From positions 53,318 to 117,317 of the forward strand of contig DFXK01000002.1 of NCBI GenBank assembly GCA_002383165.1: a stretch of DNA of 64,000 nucleotides. Direction: 5' to 3'. The notes under the pieces were generated by a model. It saw only the letters and a program-made list of their open reading frames with translations, had not been told where the DNA came from and ran no database searches. Shown here in pieces: positions 9,173 through 18,106 of this stretch. How positions within the stretch are numbered: position 1 is the stretch's first letter; each line of letters begins with the position of its first letter. A program made the position numbers and the translations under genes. This DNA comes from Flavobacteriales bacterium UBA4110. GTDB taxonomy: Bacteria > Bacteroidota > Bacteroidia > Flavobacteriales > Weeksellaceae.

Positions 9173-9871
9173 ATGTCTGAGACAATTTCTGACCATCATC
9201 AAATCAAGACAGTTTCCTCTTTTAAGGAACTAATAGATATGGAATTCCAAGGTGACAACAATGCTATCTGCTGGCAAAGAAATTTGGTTGGAGATTTTGG
9301 TGAAATTGTTTCCAAACTTGAACTGAAAAACAATATCACAGAAGTTTCTGTTGAAGATTTAGAAAATCTGACACTCACAGACAATGGTGAGCTTGCAAGA
9401 GAAATTATCATAAATGATTTGCGATTATTAACTGATTTTGGTGCGTCGCCATCACTTAATTTGCTTAAAAATTACGAACGTGATGATGAGTTAGATTTCA
9501 TCTCAACCGACGTCTATTCTTATCATGTAGATCGTTCACCTATCGCTACCAGCACATTTCTCTGCACTTATTTTGGTACTGCAAGTGACATTTTACCCAA
9601 TGATCAGGCGATTCAAAAAATTCTGGTTCCTGAAGTCCGTGAAAAACTAAAAGAACTGTACGATGGCCAAGAAGAAGATTTTGAAGCTTTTTTGAAAGCG
9701 TATTATTTTGATTTACATTACCAGCCGAAAGCCGATGCACATCCTATCAATCTCGGATTAGGAAATCTCTGGCGTTTGTCCGTAGATCATCCGGAACAGA
9801 AAGTGCCGCCATGCGTCCATCGTGCTCCGGTAGAAAACGATGGCGAATATCGGTTGCTTTTGATTTGCTAA
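9173..9871 (+). CDS. DUF1826-like protein
   Basis: This 232-residue cytosolic protein has no signal peptide or membrane segment. The central segment YHVDRSPIATSTFLCTYFGT and the C-terminal CVHRAP...GEYRLLL block resemble DUF1826 proteins, which carry similar HVD and HRxP motifs. His, Asp and Cys in these blocks could bind metal, but this is inference. It follows the radical SAM gene by 28 nt and ends just before a clear terminator, so the two likely form one unit. The family assignment rests on motif memory only. Confidence 0.55.
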   Translation: MSETISDHHQIKTVSSFKELIDMEFQGDNNAICWQRNLVGDFGEIVSKLELKNNITEVSVEDLENLTLTDNGELAREIIINDLRLLTDFGASPSLNLLKNYERDDELDFISTDVYSYHVDRSPIATSTFLCTYFGTASDILPNDQAIQKILVPEVREKLKELYDGQEEDFEAFLKAYYFDLHYQPKADAHPINLGLGNLWRLSVDHPEQKVPPCVHRAPVENDGEYRLLLIC

Positions 9872-9884
9872 AATATAAAAAAAC

Positions 9885-9906
9885 AAACCTGCTCAGTAGC
9901 AGGTTT
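9885..9906 (+). terminator. Rho-independent terminator
   Basis: A perfect 9-bp stem (AAACCTGCT / AGCAGGTTT) with a 4-nt loop CAGT starts 13 nt after the DUF1826-like stop. It is followed by T-rich sequence and ends the radical SAM unit. Confidence 0.8.
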
Positions 9907-9927
9907 TCATATTTATAAAGTAAAATG

Positions 9928-10080
9928 TTAATGTCCGGACTTAGCGTCGGCATCATTTTTTACGTGGCTCAAATATTTGGTACAATAACCACCGAAAATC
10001 AAAATCACAAGATAACAGAATACAGGAATCACAAAGGAATGCTGAACGCCAAAGTGATCTGCCTTAAACAGAGGAAATTT
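9928..10080 (-). pseudogene. C-terminal remnant of a sugar MFS (FucP-like) transporter
   Basis: On the minus strand, 50 codons before a TAA at 9928 read ADHFGVQHSFVIPVFCY followed by a hydrophobic LVILIFGG stretch. This closely resembles the last transmembrane helix and tail of fucose-permease-type sugar transporters. Upstream the frame hits a TAG (10081-10083), and no start or other transporter helix is found before the atpC terminator. The rest of the gene has been lost. Confidence 0.5.
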
Positions 10081-10245
10081 CTACCGAAAAAGCAAAAATC
10101 TTGGAATCCTAAGGAAATTGGATGAGCAAAAACGTGGTGGACCTCATAAAGCGCCAGATCTCTATTCTTTTGACTGAGAGAATTATAACAAAGCTCTTGA
10201 AAACGGTTTGACAAGCTGGTAGATTTTATGCTCAGCTTTTAAAAT

Positions 10246-10283
10246 AAAAAAAGAATCATTAAATAATTAATGATTCTTTTTTT
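10246..10283 (-). terminator. Terminator of the atpD-atpC unit (bidirectional)
   Basis: A 17-bp perfect stem (10246-10262 with 10267-10283, loop ATAA) is flanked by A and T runs on either side. It lies about 20 nt past the atpC stop and can act in both directions. Confidence 0.85.
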
Positions 10284-10304
10284 ATTATGTGATTTAAGGA
10301 TTTT

Positions 10305-10586
10305 TTATTCGCAAAGAATAATACCTTTATCGTTGTTAAATTCAAGAACGCCACTTTTGATCTCGTAGGAGAAAGCAGACTTGGCTTCTGTTTCTTTGGT
10401 CAGATATTTTTCGTAAGCTGCACCGACTTTGTCTGTGTAGATCTTCACTTTACCGTTTGCCAAGGCAGAAACTATCGCCGCGTGGTTCTTAAAAATCTGG
10501 AACTGCCCGCTTTTTCCAGGCAATAGAACTGACTCTACCTCGCCATCAAAAACTACATATTCCGGAGTTAAAATTTTTATATTCAT
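10305..10586 (-). CDS. atpC: F1Fo ATP synthase epsilon subunit
   Basis: The product has 93 residues and starts MNIKILTPEYVVFDGEVESV, the typical N-terminal beta-sandwich of the epsilon subunit. FKNHAAIVSALANGKVKI matches the usual P/xNHxPLxxxLxxGxV block. The C-terminal helical domain that inhibits ATP hydrolysis in other bacteria is missing, as is common in Bacteroidota, so regulation through that domain is not expected. It is downstream of atpD with an 84-nt AT-rich spacer; the other F1Fo genes are not in this window. Confidence 0.95.
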   Translation of the reverse strand: MNIKILTPEYVVFDGEVESVLLPGKSGQFQIFKNHAAIVSALANGKVKIYTDKVGAAYEKYLTKETEAKSAFSYEIKSGVLEFNNDKGIILCE

Positions 10587-10590
10587 TATT

Positions 10591-10668
10591 ATGAAATTAT
10601 AGATTGTAGATTTTAAATTATAAATTATTGCAATTCAATCTAAAATCTAAAATTTAACATTTAAAATT
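10591..10668. repeat. AT-rich imperfect inverted repeat between atpD and atpC
   Basis: The spacer is built of repeated words such as GATTGTAGATTTTAAATT on one side and AATCTAAAATCTAAAATTT on the other, able to fold into a weak hairpin. Similar low-complexity spacers are frequent between genes in flavobacteria. Confidence 0.45.
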
Positions 10669-10670
10669 TC

Positions 10671-12179
10671 TTAAGCGTTTTCAGCAAGCATTTTTTGTCC
10701 TGCAGCAATCGCTTCTTCGATAGTTCCTTTCAAGTTGAAAGCAGCTTCCGGATACTGATCCAATTCTCCATCAATGATCATATTAAATCCTTTGATGGTA
10801 TCTTTGATATCTACCAAAGATCCTGGGATCCCTGTAAATTGCTCAGCAACGTGGAAAGGCTGAGACAAGAATCTCTGTACTTTTCTAGCTCTGTAAACTA
10901 CCAATTTGTCTTCTTCAGAAAGTTCTTCCATACCAAGGATTGCGATAATATCCTGCAATGCTTTGTATCTCTGTAGAATTTCTTTTACTCTTTGAGCACA
11001 GTTATAATGTTCTTCACCAATGATTTCCGGAGCCAAGATTCTTGACGTAGAAGCCAATGGATCTACCGCTGGATAGATACCTAATGAAGCAATTTTTCTA
11101 TCTAGTACTGTAGTTGCATCCAAGTGAGCAAACGTTGTTGCAGGAGCCGGGTCAGTTAAGTCATCCGCAGGTACATAAACCGCCTGTACAGATGTAATAG
11201 ATCCGTTTTTAGTTGAAGTAATTCTTTCCTGCATCGCACCCATTTCTGATGCCAATGTTGGCTGGTAACCTACCGCTGATGGCATACGACCCAAAAGTGC
11301 AGATACCTCAGAACCAGCTTGTGTAAAACGGAAGATATTATCTACGAAGAACAATACGTCTCTACCTTGTCCGGATTCTCCACCGTCTCTGTAGTACTCA
11401 GCTAAAGTAAGACCAGACAATGCTACTCTCGCTCTTGCACCTGGTGGCTCATTCATCTGTCCGAAAACGAAAGCTGCTTTAGAATCTTTCATCGCTTCAA
11501 GATCTACTTTGGAAAGATCCCAGCCTCCATTTTCCATAGAGTGCATAAACTCATCACCATATTTGATAATCCCGGATTCCAACATCTCTCTCAAAAGGTC
11601 ATTTCCTTCTCTTGTTCTTTCTCCTACTCCTGCGAATACAGAAAGACCACCGTGTCCTTTTGCAATGTTGTTAATCAATTCCTGGATCAATACTGTTTTT
11701 CCTACACCTGCTCCACCGAACAATCCAATTTTACCTCCTTTTGCATAAGGCTCAACAAGGTCAATTACTTTGATTCCGGTGAAAAGAACTTCAGCAGAAG
11801 TTGACAATTGATCAAATTTTGGTGCTTCTCTGTGGATTGGCAAACCTCCTTCTTTTGACAAAGCCTGGATCCCGTCGATAGCATCACCTACCACGTTGAA
11901 AAGACGTCCATTAACTTCTTCCCCTACTGGCATAGTGATTTGCTTACCTGTACCGGTAACTTCCTGACCTCTCTGAAGACCATCCGTAGCATCCATTGCG
12001 ATACATCGTACCATATCTTCTCCAATGTGCTGCTCTACCTCTAATACAACTTTCTCGCCGTTGTGCTTGATGATCTCTAAAGCGTCATATATTTTTGGTA
12101 ATTCTTCAACTTCATTAAAAACCACGTCGATAACCGGTCCAATAATTTGTGAAATTTTTCCTTTAATTTGGTTTGCCAT
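10671..12179 (-). CDS. atpD: F1Fo ATP synthase beta subunit
   Basis: The catalytic beta subunit begins MANQIKGKISQIIGPVIDVVF and has about 502 residues. The P-loop GGAGVGKT, the GERTREGND segment, the Walker B region VLFFVDNIFRFTQAGSEVS and the ALLGRMPSAVGYQPTL block are all present. The frame is open 8 codons further upstream to a TTG at 12203, but that TTG falls inside the -7 promoter box, so the ATG at 12179 is chosen. atpD-atpC stand alone here, apart from the remaining atp genes, as often seen in Bacteroidota. Confidence 0.97.
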   Translation of the reverse strand: MANQIKGKISQIIGPVIDVVFNEVEELPKIYDALEIIKHNGEKVVLEVEQHIGEDMVRCIAMDATDGLQRGQEVTGTGKQITMPVGEEVNGRLFNVVGDAIDGIQALSKEGGLPIHREAPKFDQLSTSAEVLFTGIKVIDLVEPYAKGGKIGLFGGAGVGKTVLIQELINNIAKGHGGLSVFAGVGERTREGNDLLREMLESGIIKYGDEFMHSMENGGWDLSKVDLEAMKDSKAAFVFGQMNEPPGARARVALSGLTLAEYYRDGGESGQGRDVLFFVDNIFRFTQAGSEVSALLGRMPSAVGYQPTLASEMGAMQERITSTKNGSITSVQAVYVPADDLTDPAPATTFAHLDATTVLDRKIASLGIYPAVDPLASTSRILAPEIIGEEHYNCAQRVKEILQRYKALQDIIAILGMEELSEEDKLVVYRARKVQRFLSQPFHVAEQFTGIPGSLVDIKDTIKGFNMIIDGELDQYPEAAFNLKGTIEEAIAAGQKMLAENA

Positions 12180-12200
12180 TACTAAATTTTTACTTGTGCG

Positions 12201-12208
12201 CAAAGATA
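12201..12208 (-). promoter_or_regulatory. -7 promoter box of atpD
   Basis: The minus strand reads TATCTTTG followed by CGC, a perfect TAnnTTTG match 21 nt upstream of the atpD ATG. The leader should be only about 15 nt long. Confidence 0.65.
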
Positions 12209-12339
12209 ATAAAAGTTTATAAATGAGCGTTGTCAGAAAAAAAGATTTTTATCATATTTGTATGACAATTTTTAGCACCCTATTTAGGTGTATTTTTACA
12301 CAGGCAGATTTGATTACGTTTTGCCATAAAATTCAGAAT

Positions 12340-13266
12340 TTGAAAATCATCAGAGATCTTACAGATTACCAATCTACAACACCTTTAGCATTATCATTAG
12401 GTATGTTTGATGGTGTTCATTTGGGACATTTATCTATCATTAATACTTTAAATAAAATCGCAGATAAAGAACATCTTGAATCTGCTATCTTAAGTTTTTG
12501 GCCGCATCCAAGAAAGTTTTTAAATCCAAATGATGATGTCAAAATGCTCAACACGCTTGAGGAGAAGTTAGAATTACTGGAAAAAAGCGGAATCAAAAAT
12601 ATTTTTCTAAAAACATTTGACGAAGAATTTAGAAATTTGACCGGAGTTGAATTCTGCGAACAAGTTTTGGTTAATAAACTCAACGTTAAGCACATTATAA
12701 TAGGACACGATCACACATTCGGGAAAAACAAAAGCGGAAATTTTGAATTATTAAAATCCCTCTCTGATGAATTAGGCTTTAAAGTCAATCAATTGGAGGC
12801 TGTACAAAAAAATGATCTTAATGTGAGTTCTACAAAAATCAGAATCGCATTGTCAGAAGGCAAAATTACTGATGCAAATGAAATGTTGGGTTACAATTAT
12901 CCTTTAACAGGAAAAGTTATCCACGGAAAAAAACTAGGTAGAACAATTGGTTATCCAACAGCCAATATTGAAATTCCTATCAATAAATTACTACCTAAAA
13001 GTGGTGCTTATATAGTTGAAGTTTATGTCGACAATCAATTTTATAAAGGAATGTTGAGTATCGGAACCAATCCTACAATCGATGACAAAAATAAATCTTT
13101 ACATACCGAAGTTTATATTTTGGATTTTGACCAAGATATTTATGATAAAGAAATTACCATCAAATTTCGAGACTTTCTTCATGATGAAATTAAGTTTGAA
13201 GGTTTGGAAAATCTGATTGAGAAATTGGATGAAGATAAAAGGCTGACAGAGGAATTTCAGTTTTAA
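12340..13266 (+). CDS. ribF: Bifunctional riboflavin kinase / FAD synthetase
   Basis: The FAD synthetase domain is marked by GMFDGVHLGH and the later VSSTKIRIALSEGKI, and the flavokinase domain by GKVIHGKKLGRTIGYPTANI and GTNPTI. Together they make FMN and then FAD from riboflavin. The start is uncertain: the open frame reaches an ATG at 12223, but that would add 39 residues with no family likeness and overlap the atpD promoter. A TTG at 12340 gives MKIIRDLTDYQS, about 308 residues, the usual family length. A possible promoter with one extra T (TACGTTTTG) lies just upstream of 12340. The gene is divergent from atpD. Confidence 0.9.
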   Translation: MKIIRDLTDYQSTTPLALSLGMFDGVHLGHLSIINTLNKIADKEHLESAILSFWPHPRKFLNPNDDVKMLNTLEEKLELLEKSGIKNIFLKTFDEEFRNLTGVEFCEQVLVNKLNVKHIIIGHDHTFGKNKSGNFELLKSLSDELGFKVNQLEAVQKNDLNVSSTKIRIALSEGKITDANEMLGYNYPLTGKVIHGKKLGRTIGYPTANIEIPINKLLPKSGAYIVEVYVDNQFYKGMLSIGTNPTIDDKNKSLHTEVYILDFDQDIYDKEITIKFRDFLHDEIKFEGLENLIEKLDEDKRLTEEFQF

Positions 13267-13275
13267 TAAATAAAA

Positions 13276-13297
13276 AAGGATAGCAATTGCTATCCTT
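13276..13297. terminator. Bidirectional terminator between ribF and GH3 gene
   Basis: A perfect 22-nt palindrome (AAGGATAGCAA and its complement) lies between the convergent ribF and glucosidase genes, with an A run on the left serving the minus strand. Confidence 0.8.
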
Positions 13298-13321
13298 CTA
13301 ATTATATATTTTCAATTAAAC

Positions 13322-15580
13322 TTATTTCAAAGTAAACTTGATTTTGGTTCTGATATCAGAAGACGAACTCCCTACCAAAGCTTCGAAATCTCCCGGTTCT
13401 GCAACCCAATCGTGTTTTGCGGGATCAAAGAAGCTCAATGCAGATTTATCAACTGTGATCGAAACATCTTTGGATTCTCCAGCTTTCAAATACACTTTAT
13501 CGAATCCTTTCAACTCTTTCAAAGGTCTTGGCAATGATGATTTCAAATCGCTGATGTATAATTGTACAACCTCTGCTCCATCAACTTTACCATTATTTTT
13601 AACATTAACGGTAAAAGTGATTTTGTCATTCGAAGTCAATTCAAACTTGTCTGCTTTTACTTTTCCATATTCGAAAGTTGTGTAACTCAAACCGTGCCCG
13701 AAACTGAATAATGGTTTGATGTTTTTCGTATCATGCCAACGGTAACCCACGAAAATCCCTTCGTTATAAGTAATATTGATAGGATCTTTCAAATCTTTTC
13801 CTTTTCCTGCAGCTAGTTCCTCTTTGTTTCCAGGATATTCTCCCAAAGCGTGCGCTGAATTATCTTCTAATTTAACAGGGAAAGTGAAAGGTAACTTACC
13901 AGAAGGATTAGCATCACCAGCCAAAACTGCTGCAATCGCGTGTCCAGATTCTGAACCTAAATACCAAGATTGTAAAACCGAAGGAACTTCTTTGATCCAA
14001 GGCATTGCAACGGCATTACCAGAAACCAAAACAACAGCCATATTTTTATTTGCTTTTGCTAAAGCTGAAATTACAGCATCCTGATTGTATGGCAATCCGT
14101 AGCTTTCTCTGTCCATACCTTCTGCATCCTGATGATCACTTTTATTAAGTCCACCTACAAACACTACAAAATCCGACTCTTTAGCCAATTTTACAGCTTC
14201 AGCAATTAATTCTGCAGAAGAACGAGTTTCTTTAAGATCTTGTCCAGATTTTACACCGTTGTAATCTCCTCCAACATCTCCAACATAACCTCTGGCATAA
14301 ACCACTTCGGTTTGTTTTCCGAAACGTTCTTTGATTCCGTCAAGAGGTAAAGTTTCATATTTTACTTTCAGAGAAGAACTTCCACCACCAACGGTCATCA
14401 TTTTGATAGCGTTCTCTCCTATCACTGCAATTTTCTTAGTCTTCGCTAAATTGATTGGCAATGTTGCTTTTTGATTTTGAAGAAGAACAATACCTTCTGA
14501 AGCGATTTGTCTTGCCGCAGCAATATGATCTTCTGAAGCGATAGAACCAAAGGGTTTATTCTTATTCATAGATGTTTTGTAAGCCAAGCCAAGAACTCTT
14601 CTTACTTTATCATCCAATTCTTTAGTTCCAACTTTTCCGGATTTAATCAAATCCAAATAAGGTTTTGCTAAATAATAATTCTCATAAGCGTTACTTGTTC
14701 CTTTTGACAATCCGTTTGTCCAAGTTCCAAATTCCAAATCCAAACCATTATGAATCGCTTGATCTGTATCTAAAACGGCACCCCAATCGGAAACTACAAC
14801 TCCTTTGTAACCCCATTCACCTTTCAAAATATCATTCAACAAATATTGATTATGGCTGGCGTGTTGACCTTTGTACAAATCATAAGCACCCATAATCGTC
14901 CAAGAATCACCTTCTTGAACAGCAGCTTTGAATGGAGGCAAATAAATTTCGTACAAAGTTCTATCATCTACAATCACATTGCTTGTATGTCTGAAAGTTT
15001 CTTGATTATTCAAAACGAAATGTTTCACACTCGTTGCAACACCATTAGCTTGCACACCTTTGATATAAGGCACCACCATCTGCGAAGTCAAAAATGGGTC
15101 TTCTCCCATATACTCGAAGTTACGACCATTGAGTGGTGTTCTGTAGATATTAACTCCAGGGCCAAGAATTACATCTTTACCTCTGTATCTGGCTTCTTCG
15201 CCAAGAGATTTTCCGTAGATAGAAGACATATTTCTGTTCCAAGTTGCAGATAATGCGGTCAATGCTGGATAAGCAATAATGGAATCATTAGTCCACCCTG
15301 CTTGATCCCACTCGTCCCAAAGCACTTCAGAACGTACACCGTGAGGTCCGTCAGCTGTCCAAAGTTCTGGAATCCCCAATCTTGGAACGCCGTGAGAACT
15401 GAATTTGGATTGTGCATGAATCAAATTGATTTTTTCCTCCAAAGTCATCCTTGACAAAGCATCTTCGATACGTTGTTCTACAGGTTTGGTATCGTCTAAA
15501 TAAAGTGGTGTTTTTTTCTGAGCAAAACTAAATTGCGACATACAGCCCAATACAGAAAGTAATATTAATTTTTTTATCAT
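13322..15580 (-). CDS. bglX: Glycoside hydrolase family 3 beta-glucosidase (BglX-like)
   Basis: This 752-residue exported enzyme has a signal peptide ending in SQFSFAQ (cut near residue 20). The GH3 barrel holds TADGPHG (75-81), VKHFVLN (185-191) and the nucleophile Asp265 in VVSDWGAV. The second alpha/beta domain contains GEN and EGMDRESYGLP, with the likely acid/base region, and a fibronectin-III-like C-terminal domain follows. The family removes terminal beta-linked sugars from oligosaccharides in the periplasm. It stands alone, with no sugar transporter or SusCD pair beside it, so the polysaccharide source cannot be read from context. Confidence 0.92.
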   Translation of the reverse strand: MIKKLILLSVLGCMSQFSFAQKKTPLYLDDTKPVEQRIEDALSRMTLEEKINLIHAQSKFSSHGVPRLGIPELWTADGPHGVRSEVLWDEWDQAGWTNDSIIAYPALTALSATWNRNMSSIYGKSLGEEARYRGKDVILGPGVNIYRTPLNGRNFEYMGEDPFLTSQMVVPYIKGVQANGVATSVKHFVLNNQETFRHTSNVIVDDRTLYEIYLPPFKAAVQEGDSWTIMGAYDLYKGQHASHNQYLLNDILKGEWGYKGVVVSDWGAVLDTDQAIHNGLDLEFGTWTNGLSKGTSNAYENYYLAKPYLDLIKSGKVGTKELDDKVRRVLGLAYKTSMNKNKPFGSIASEDHIAAARQIASEGIVLLQNQKATLPINLAKTKKIAVIGENAIKMMTVGGGSSSLKVKYETLPLDGIKERFGKQTEVVYARGYVGDVGGDYNGVKSGQDLKETRSSAELIAEAVKLAKESDFVVFVGGLNKSDHQDAEGMDRESYGLPYNQDAVISALAKANKNMAVVLVSGNAVAMPWIKEVPSVLQSWYLGSESGHAIAAVLAGDANPSGKLPFTFPVKLEDNSAHALGEYPGNKEELAAGKGKDLKDPINITYNEGIFVGYRWHDTKNIKPLFSFGHGLSYTTFEYGKVKADKFELTSNDKITFTVNVKNNGKVDGAEVVQLYISDLKSSLPRPLKELKGFDKVYLKAGESKDVSITVDKSALSFFDPAKHDWVAEPGDFEALVGSSSSDIRTKIKFTLK

Positions 15581-15753
15581 AAAATTTACTCTTTTCTAAT
15601 AGAAATTTTTGAATGCCTAATATACAAATTATTTCATTATCTCAAAATGAGAAAATAAAAATTTGTTATGATTAATAACCATAAACAAGCTTGGGATGTA
15701 TAATTTAGAATGTATTTGTGAATTGAATCTTAATCAAGATAAACTTAGAACAT

Positions 15754-16107
15754 TTAGCTGTTCAGAATTTCTTCTTTCAGTTTCTTGGTCAAAGATTTAA
15801 AAACTAAATCGTAAGAATGGTCAATTAATTTTAGAATCAATTCTTTTTTGAGACCTTGACAAAGAACTGAATTCCAATGGGTTTTATTAAGATGAAAAGC
15901 GCCGTTGATTTGATGGTATTTTTCACGAAGATCTTCGCTCCATTCTGGGTCGGCTTTTGCGGAAAATGTTGCAGGATTTTTTTCAATGGGAAGAAATACG
16001 AAAATTTTGCCACCAACTTTAAAAACCAAAGTTTCTTGGTCAAACGGAAAAGCTTCTGTTACAGCCTTTTTGGACAGACAATATTCGCGGATTTCTTCTA
16101 TTTCCAT
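15754..16107 (-). CDS. MmcQ/YjbR family protein
   Basis: This is a small 117-residue protein. It shows the family pattern: an N-terminal helix with CLSKKAVTEAFPFDQET, a beta sheet VFKVGGKIFVFLP, and LNKTHWNSVLC near the C-terminus. The fold is CyaY-like and the family is often listed as DNA-binding, but the function is unproven. It starts 10 nt after the upstream LolA-like gene stop and is probably co-transcribed with it. Confidence 0.85.
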   Translation of the reverse strand: MEIEEIREYCLSKKAVTEAFPFDQETLVFKVGGKIFVFLPIEKNPATFSAKADPEWSEDLREKYHQINGAFHLNKTHWNSVLCQGLKKELILKLIDHSYDLVFKSLTKKLKEEILNS

Positions 16108-16117
16108 TTTGAGGAAA

Positions 16118-16780
16118 TTAGAACTTAAAAGTATTCTTCGGAAGTTCTTTGTTGATTTCGATTTTATTAATCAACATAACATAATCACTGTCCTTCTTAG
16201 GCGAAGACGACTCGATTCTGTAAGGCATTAACAATTGTCCAACTTTTCTGTAATCGGAATAAGTCAGAGTTTCATCTTTCTTGATTTCGCGATACAACAT
16301 ATAGTTTTTGACATCAAAAAAATAGATGGTTTTATTCACATTTTTCGTCAGTTCTACTTTGAAATAAAATTGTTCTCCAATTTTTTCTTTACCTAATAAT
16401 TCTGCTTCAAAACCTTTGTTTTCCCAATCGATAAAGTCGTTATCAAAATTCTCAGGGATATAATCTGTGTATTGCTGAAGTTTATTCTGAGCATAATTCA
16501 TCGCATAACCATTCTTTCCGTCAAAACCTTCAACAGGTGTTTCTTTTCCACCCATTACAATTGCCGTTTTGGTAAGATTTGGACGTTGCTGATAGATTTT
16601 CATTAAGTAAGAATCATTAACTCCCAAAGTTACTCGCCCTTGTATCTGAACTGTATTCAGAAGTTTCCAATTGGTAAGGCCTCCAGAATTTTCTATATTT
16701 TTATCAATGATATCTTTTGCAGATTGAGCAGAAATAACGATGGAAAATATGATGGAAAATATGAGAATTAATTTTTTCAT
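16118..16780 (-). CDS. Exported LolA-like / outer-membrane lipoprotein-sorting-type protein
   Basis: The 220-residue product has a signal peptide (hydrophobic residues 3-17, then SAQSA). The rest looks like an all-beta LolA/LolB-type fold: IDKNIENSGGLTNWKLLNTVQIQGR at the start of the mature chain, then the GFDGKNGYAMN and YFFDVKNYML strands. Short homologues in Bacteroidota are annotated as outer membrane lipoprotein-sorting proteins. It lacks an obvious partner gene. It lies between kdsB (86 nt upstream) and the MmcQ/YjbR gene. Confidence 0.6.
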   Translation of the reverse strand: MKKLILIFSIIFSIVISAQSAKDIIDKNIENSGGLTNWKLLNTVQIQGRVTLGVNDSYLMKIYQQRPNLTKTAIVMGGKETPVEGFDGKNGYAMNYAQNKLQQYTDYIPENFDNDFIDWENKGFEAELLGKEKIGEQFYFKVELTKNVNKTIYFFDVKNYMLYREIKKDETLTYSDYRKVGQLLMPYRIESSSPKKDSDYVMLINKIEINKELPKNTFKF

Positions 16781-16866
16781 TCAGAATTTTTAAGGTTGCT
16801 AAGATAAAATTTTCAATTGGCTTCTTGTCTTAAAGAACGTTAATTTTGACATTATTAACGACTAAA

Positions 16867-17592
16867 TTAAATCAGTTTTTTGGCTTTCTCCAAATCTTCA
16901 GGTGTATCAATCCCAATCCCAACAAAATCAGTTTCTACCATTTTAATTTTCATCCCATTTTCCAAATATCGCAATTGCTCTAATTTTTCCGAAATCTCCA
17001 AAGGTGTCATTTCCAAAGAAGAGAATTTAATTAAAGCTTCTTTTCGGAAAGCATAAACGCCAATATGTTTATAATACTTGACGTCATAAGATAATTCGCG
17101 CTGAAAAGGAATTACTGAACGACTGAAATACAATGCAAATCCATTATTATCAGTAATGACTTTGACATTATTTGGATTCCGGATTTCATCAGATTCTTTC
17201 AATTGAATTTTCAATGAAGCTAAAGAAATTTCCTTTTTATCATCTTTATAAAAAACGTCAATCAGTTGTTTCAAAGGATCTTTTTTGAGAAAAGGTTCAT
17301 CGCCTTGAACATTAATCACGATATCACAATCGATGTTTTGAACAGCTTCTGCAATTCTATCGCTCCCAGTTTCGTGTTCGCCTGTCATTACAGCTTTTCC
17401 GCCGTTTTTGGAAATTTCATCAAAAATCAATTCAGAATCTGTAGCAACGAATACTTCATCAAACAAACCAGTTTCCAAAACATTCTGATTAGTGGTTGTG
17501 ATAATAGTTCTGTTTCCCAGCATCTCCATCATTTTACCTGGAAATCTTGTAGAATTATAACGAGCAGGAATAACTGCGATAACTTTGTTCAT
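16867..17592 (-). CDS. kdsB: 3-deoxy-manno-octulosonate cytidylyltransferase
   Basis: This 241-residue enzyme activates Kdo with CTP to give CMP-Kdo for the inner core of lipopolysaccharide. Signatures are IPARYNSTRFPGK at the N-terminus (nucleotide-binding loop), VATDSELIF, MTGEHETGSDRIAEA, NVQGDEPF (metal and Kdo site) and the KHIGVYAFRKE strand. The length is normal for KdsB. It has its own -7 box at 17620-17627, placed in the 44 nt after the RES toxin stop. Confidence 0.93.
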   Translation of the reverse strand: MNKVIAVIPARYNSTRFPGKMMEMLGNRTIITTTNQNVLETGLFDEVFVATDSELIFDEISKNGGKAVMTGEHETGSDRIAEAVQNIDCDIVINVQGDEPFLKKDPLKQLIDVFYKDDKKEISLASLKIQLKESDEIRNPNNVKVITDNNGFALYFSRSVIPFQRELSYDVKYYKHIGVYAFRKEALIKFSSLEMTPLEISEKLEQLRYLENGMKIKMVETDFVGIGIDTPEDLEKAKKLI

Positions 17593-17619
17593 AGATTTTC
17601 TAGTTTTTTAAGGGATTTA

Positions 17620-17627
17620 CAAAACTA
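17620..17627 (-). promoter_or_regulatory. Candidate -7 box of kdsB
   Basis: The minus strand reads TAGTTTTG, a perfect TAnnTTTG match, 27 nt upstream of the kdsB ATG and just after the RES toxin stop. Confidence 0.5.
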
Positions 17628-17636
17628 TAGATTTCA

Positions 17637-18104
17637 TTATTTGTTTTGTTTTATAATTTGTTCCAATCGATCATCAGGTTCAAAATCGAGAATATCAATG
17701 AGCTTTACTCTTTTAAAATCTTTATGAAATGTATTGATAACCACATTCCAATTTTCCGGAACCACTGCAGAAGGAACTTTCAAACAAAGTTTTTCATTGG
17801 AATCAAACCAAACATTTCCAATCTTTTGACAATCGGAATAGTTCCTAAAATCTCTCCAAGTTTTAGATAATGCTGAAGTGTCAACAATTTGAGAACCAGC
17901 ATTATTAGGAATTTTAATAATCATAATCCTGAAATCCTTATTGAATCCCAGTCCCTTGCGATGCGCCAATGTTTCCAAATAAGCTAAAGAAATACTTTCT
18001 GCAGTATAAATAACTTTCTTGCCATCTGAGTTCCATCTCCCTTCCAATCCACTTGCAAAAAGTGAGTCTGCGTATTTTTTATGTACAATCCTATAAACCA
18101 ACAT
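17637..18104 (-). CDS. RES-domain toxin, first TA module
   Basis: This 155-residue RES-domain protein has the core pattern GRWNSDGKKVIYTAES, followed by SLAYLETLAH and the LKVPSAVVP strand with the conserved serine. RES toxins degrade cellular NAD+ by phosphorolysis or hydrolysis. Family members are kept in check by a co-encoded Xre/ParS-type antitoxin, which is encoded 2 nt upstream. The protein is cytosolic. A homologous but clearly different pair lies at 31450-32369 with the same 2-nt gap, so the genome carries at least two modules. Confidence 0.88.
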   Translation of the reverse strand: MLVYRIVHKKYADSLFASGLEGRWNSDGKKVIYTAESISLAYLETLAHRKGLGFNKDFRIMIIKIPNNAGSQIVDTSALSKTWRDFRNYSDCQKIGNVWFDSNEKLCLKVPSAVVPENWNVVINTFHKDFKRVKLIDILDFEPDDRLEQIIKQNK

Positions 18105-18106
18105 TG

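Noticed and set aside
10029..10214. A 61-codon minus-strand frame upstream of the transporter remnant
   Set aside because: It overlaps the remnant in another frame and has no recognisable motif.
12223..12339. The 5' part of the longest ribF frame
   Set aside because: The extra 39 residues do not look like RibF and overlap the divergent atpD promoter; the TTG at 12340 fits better.
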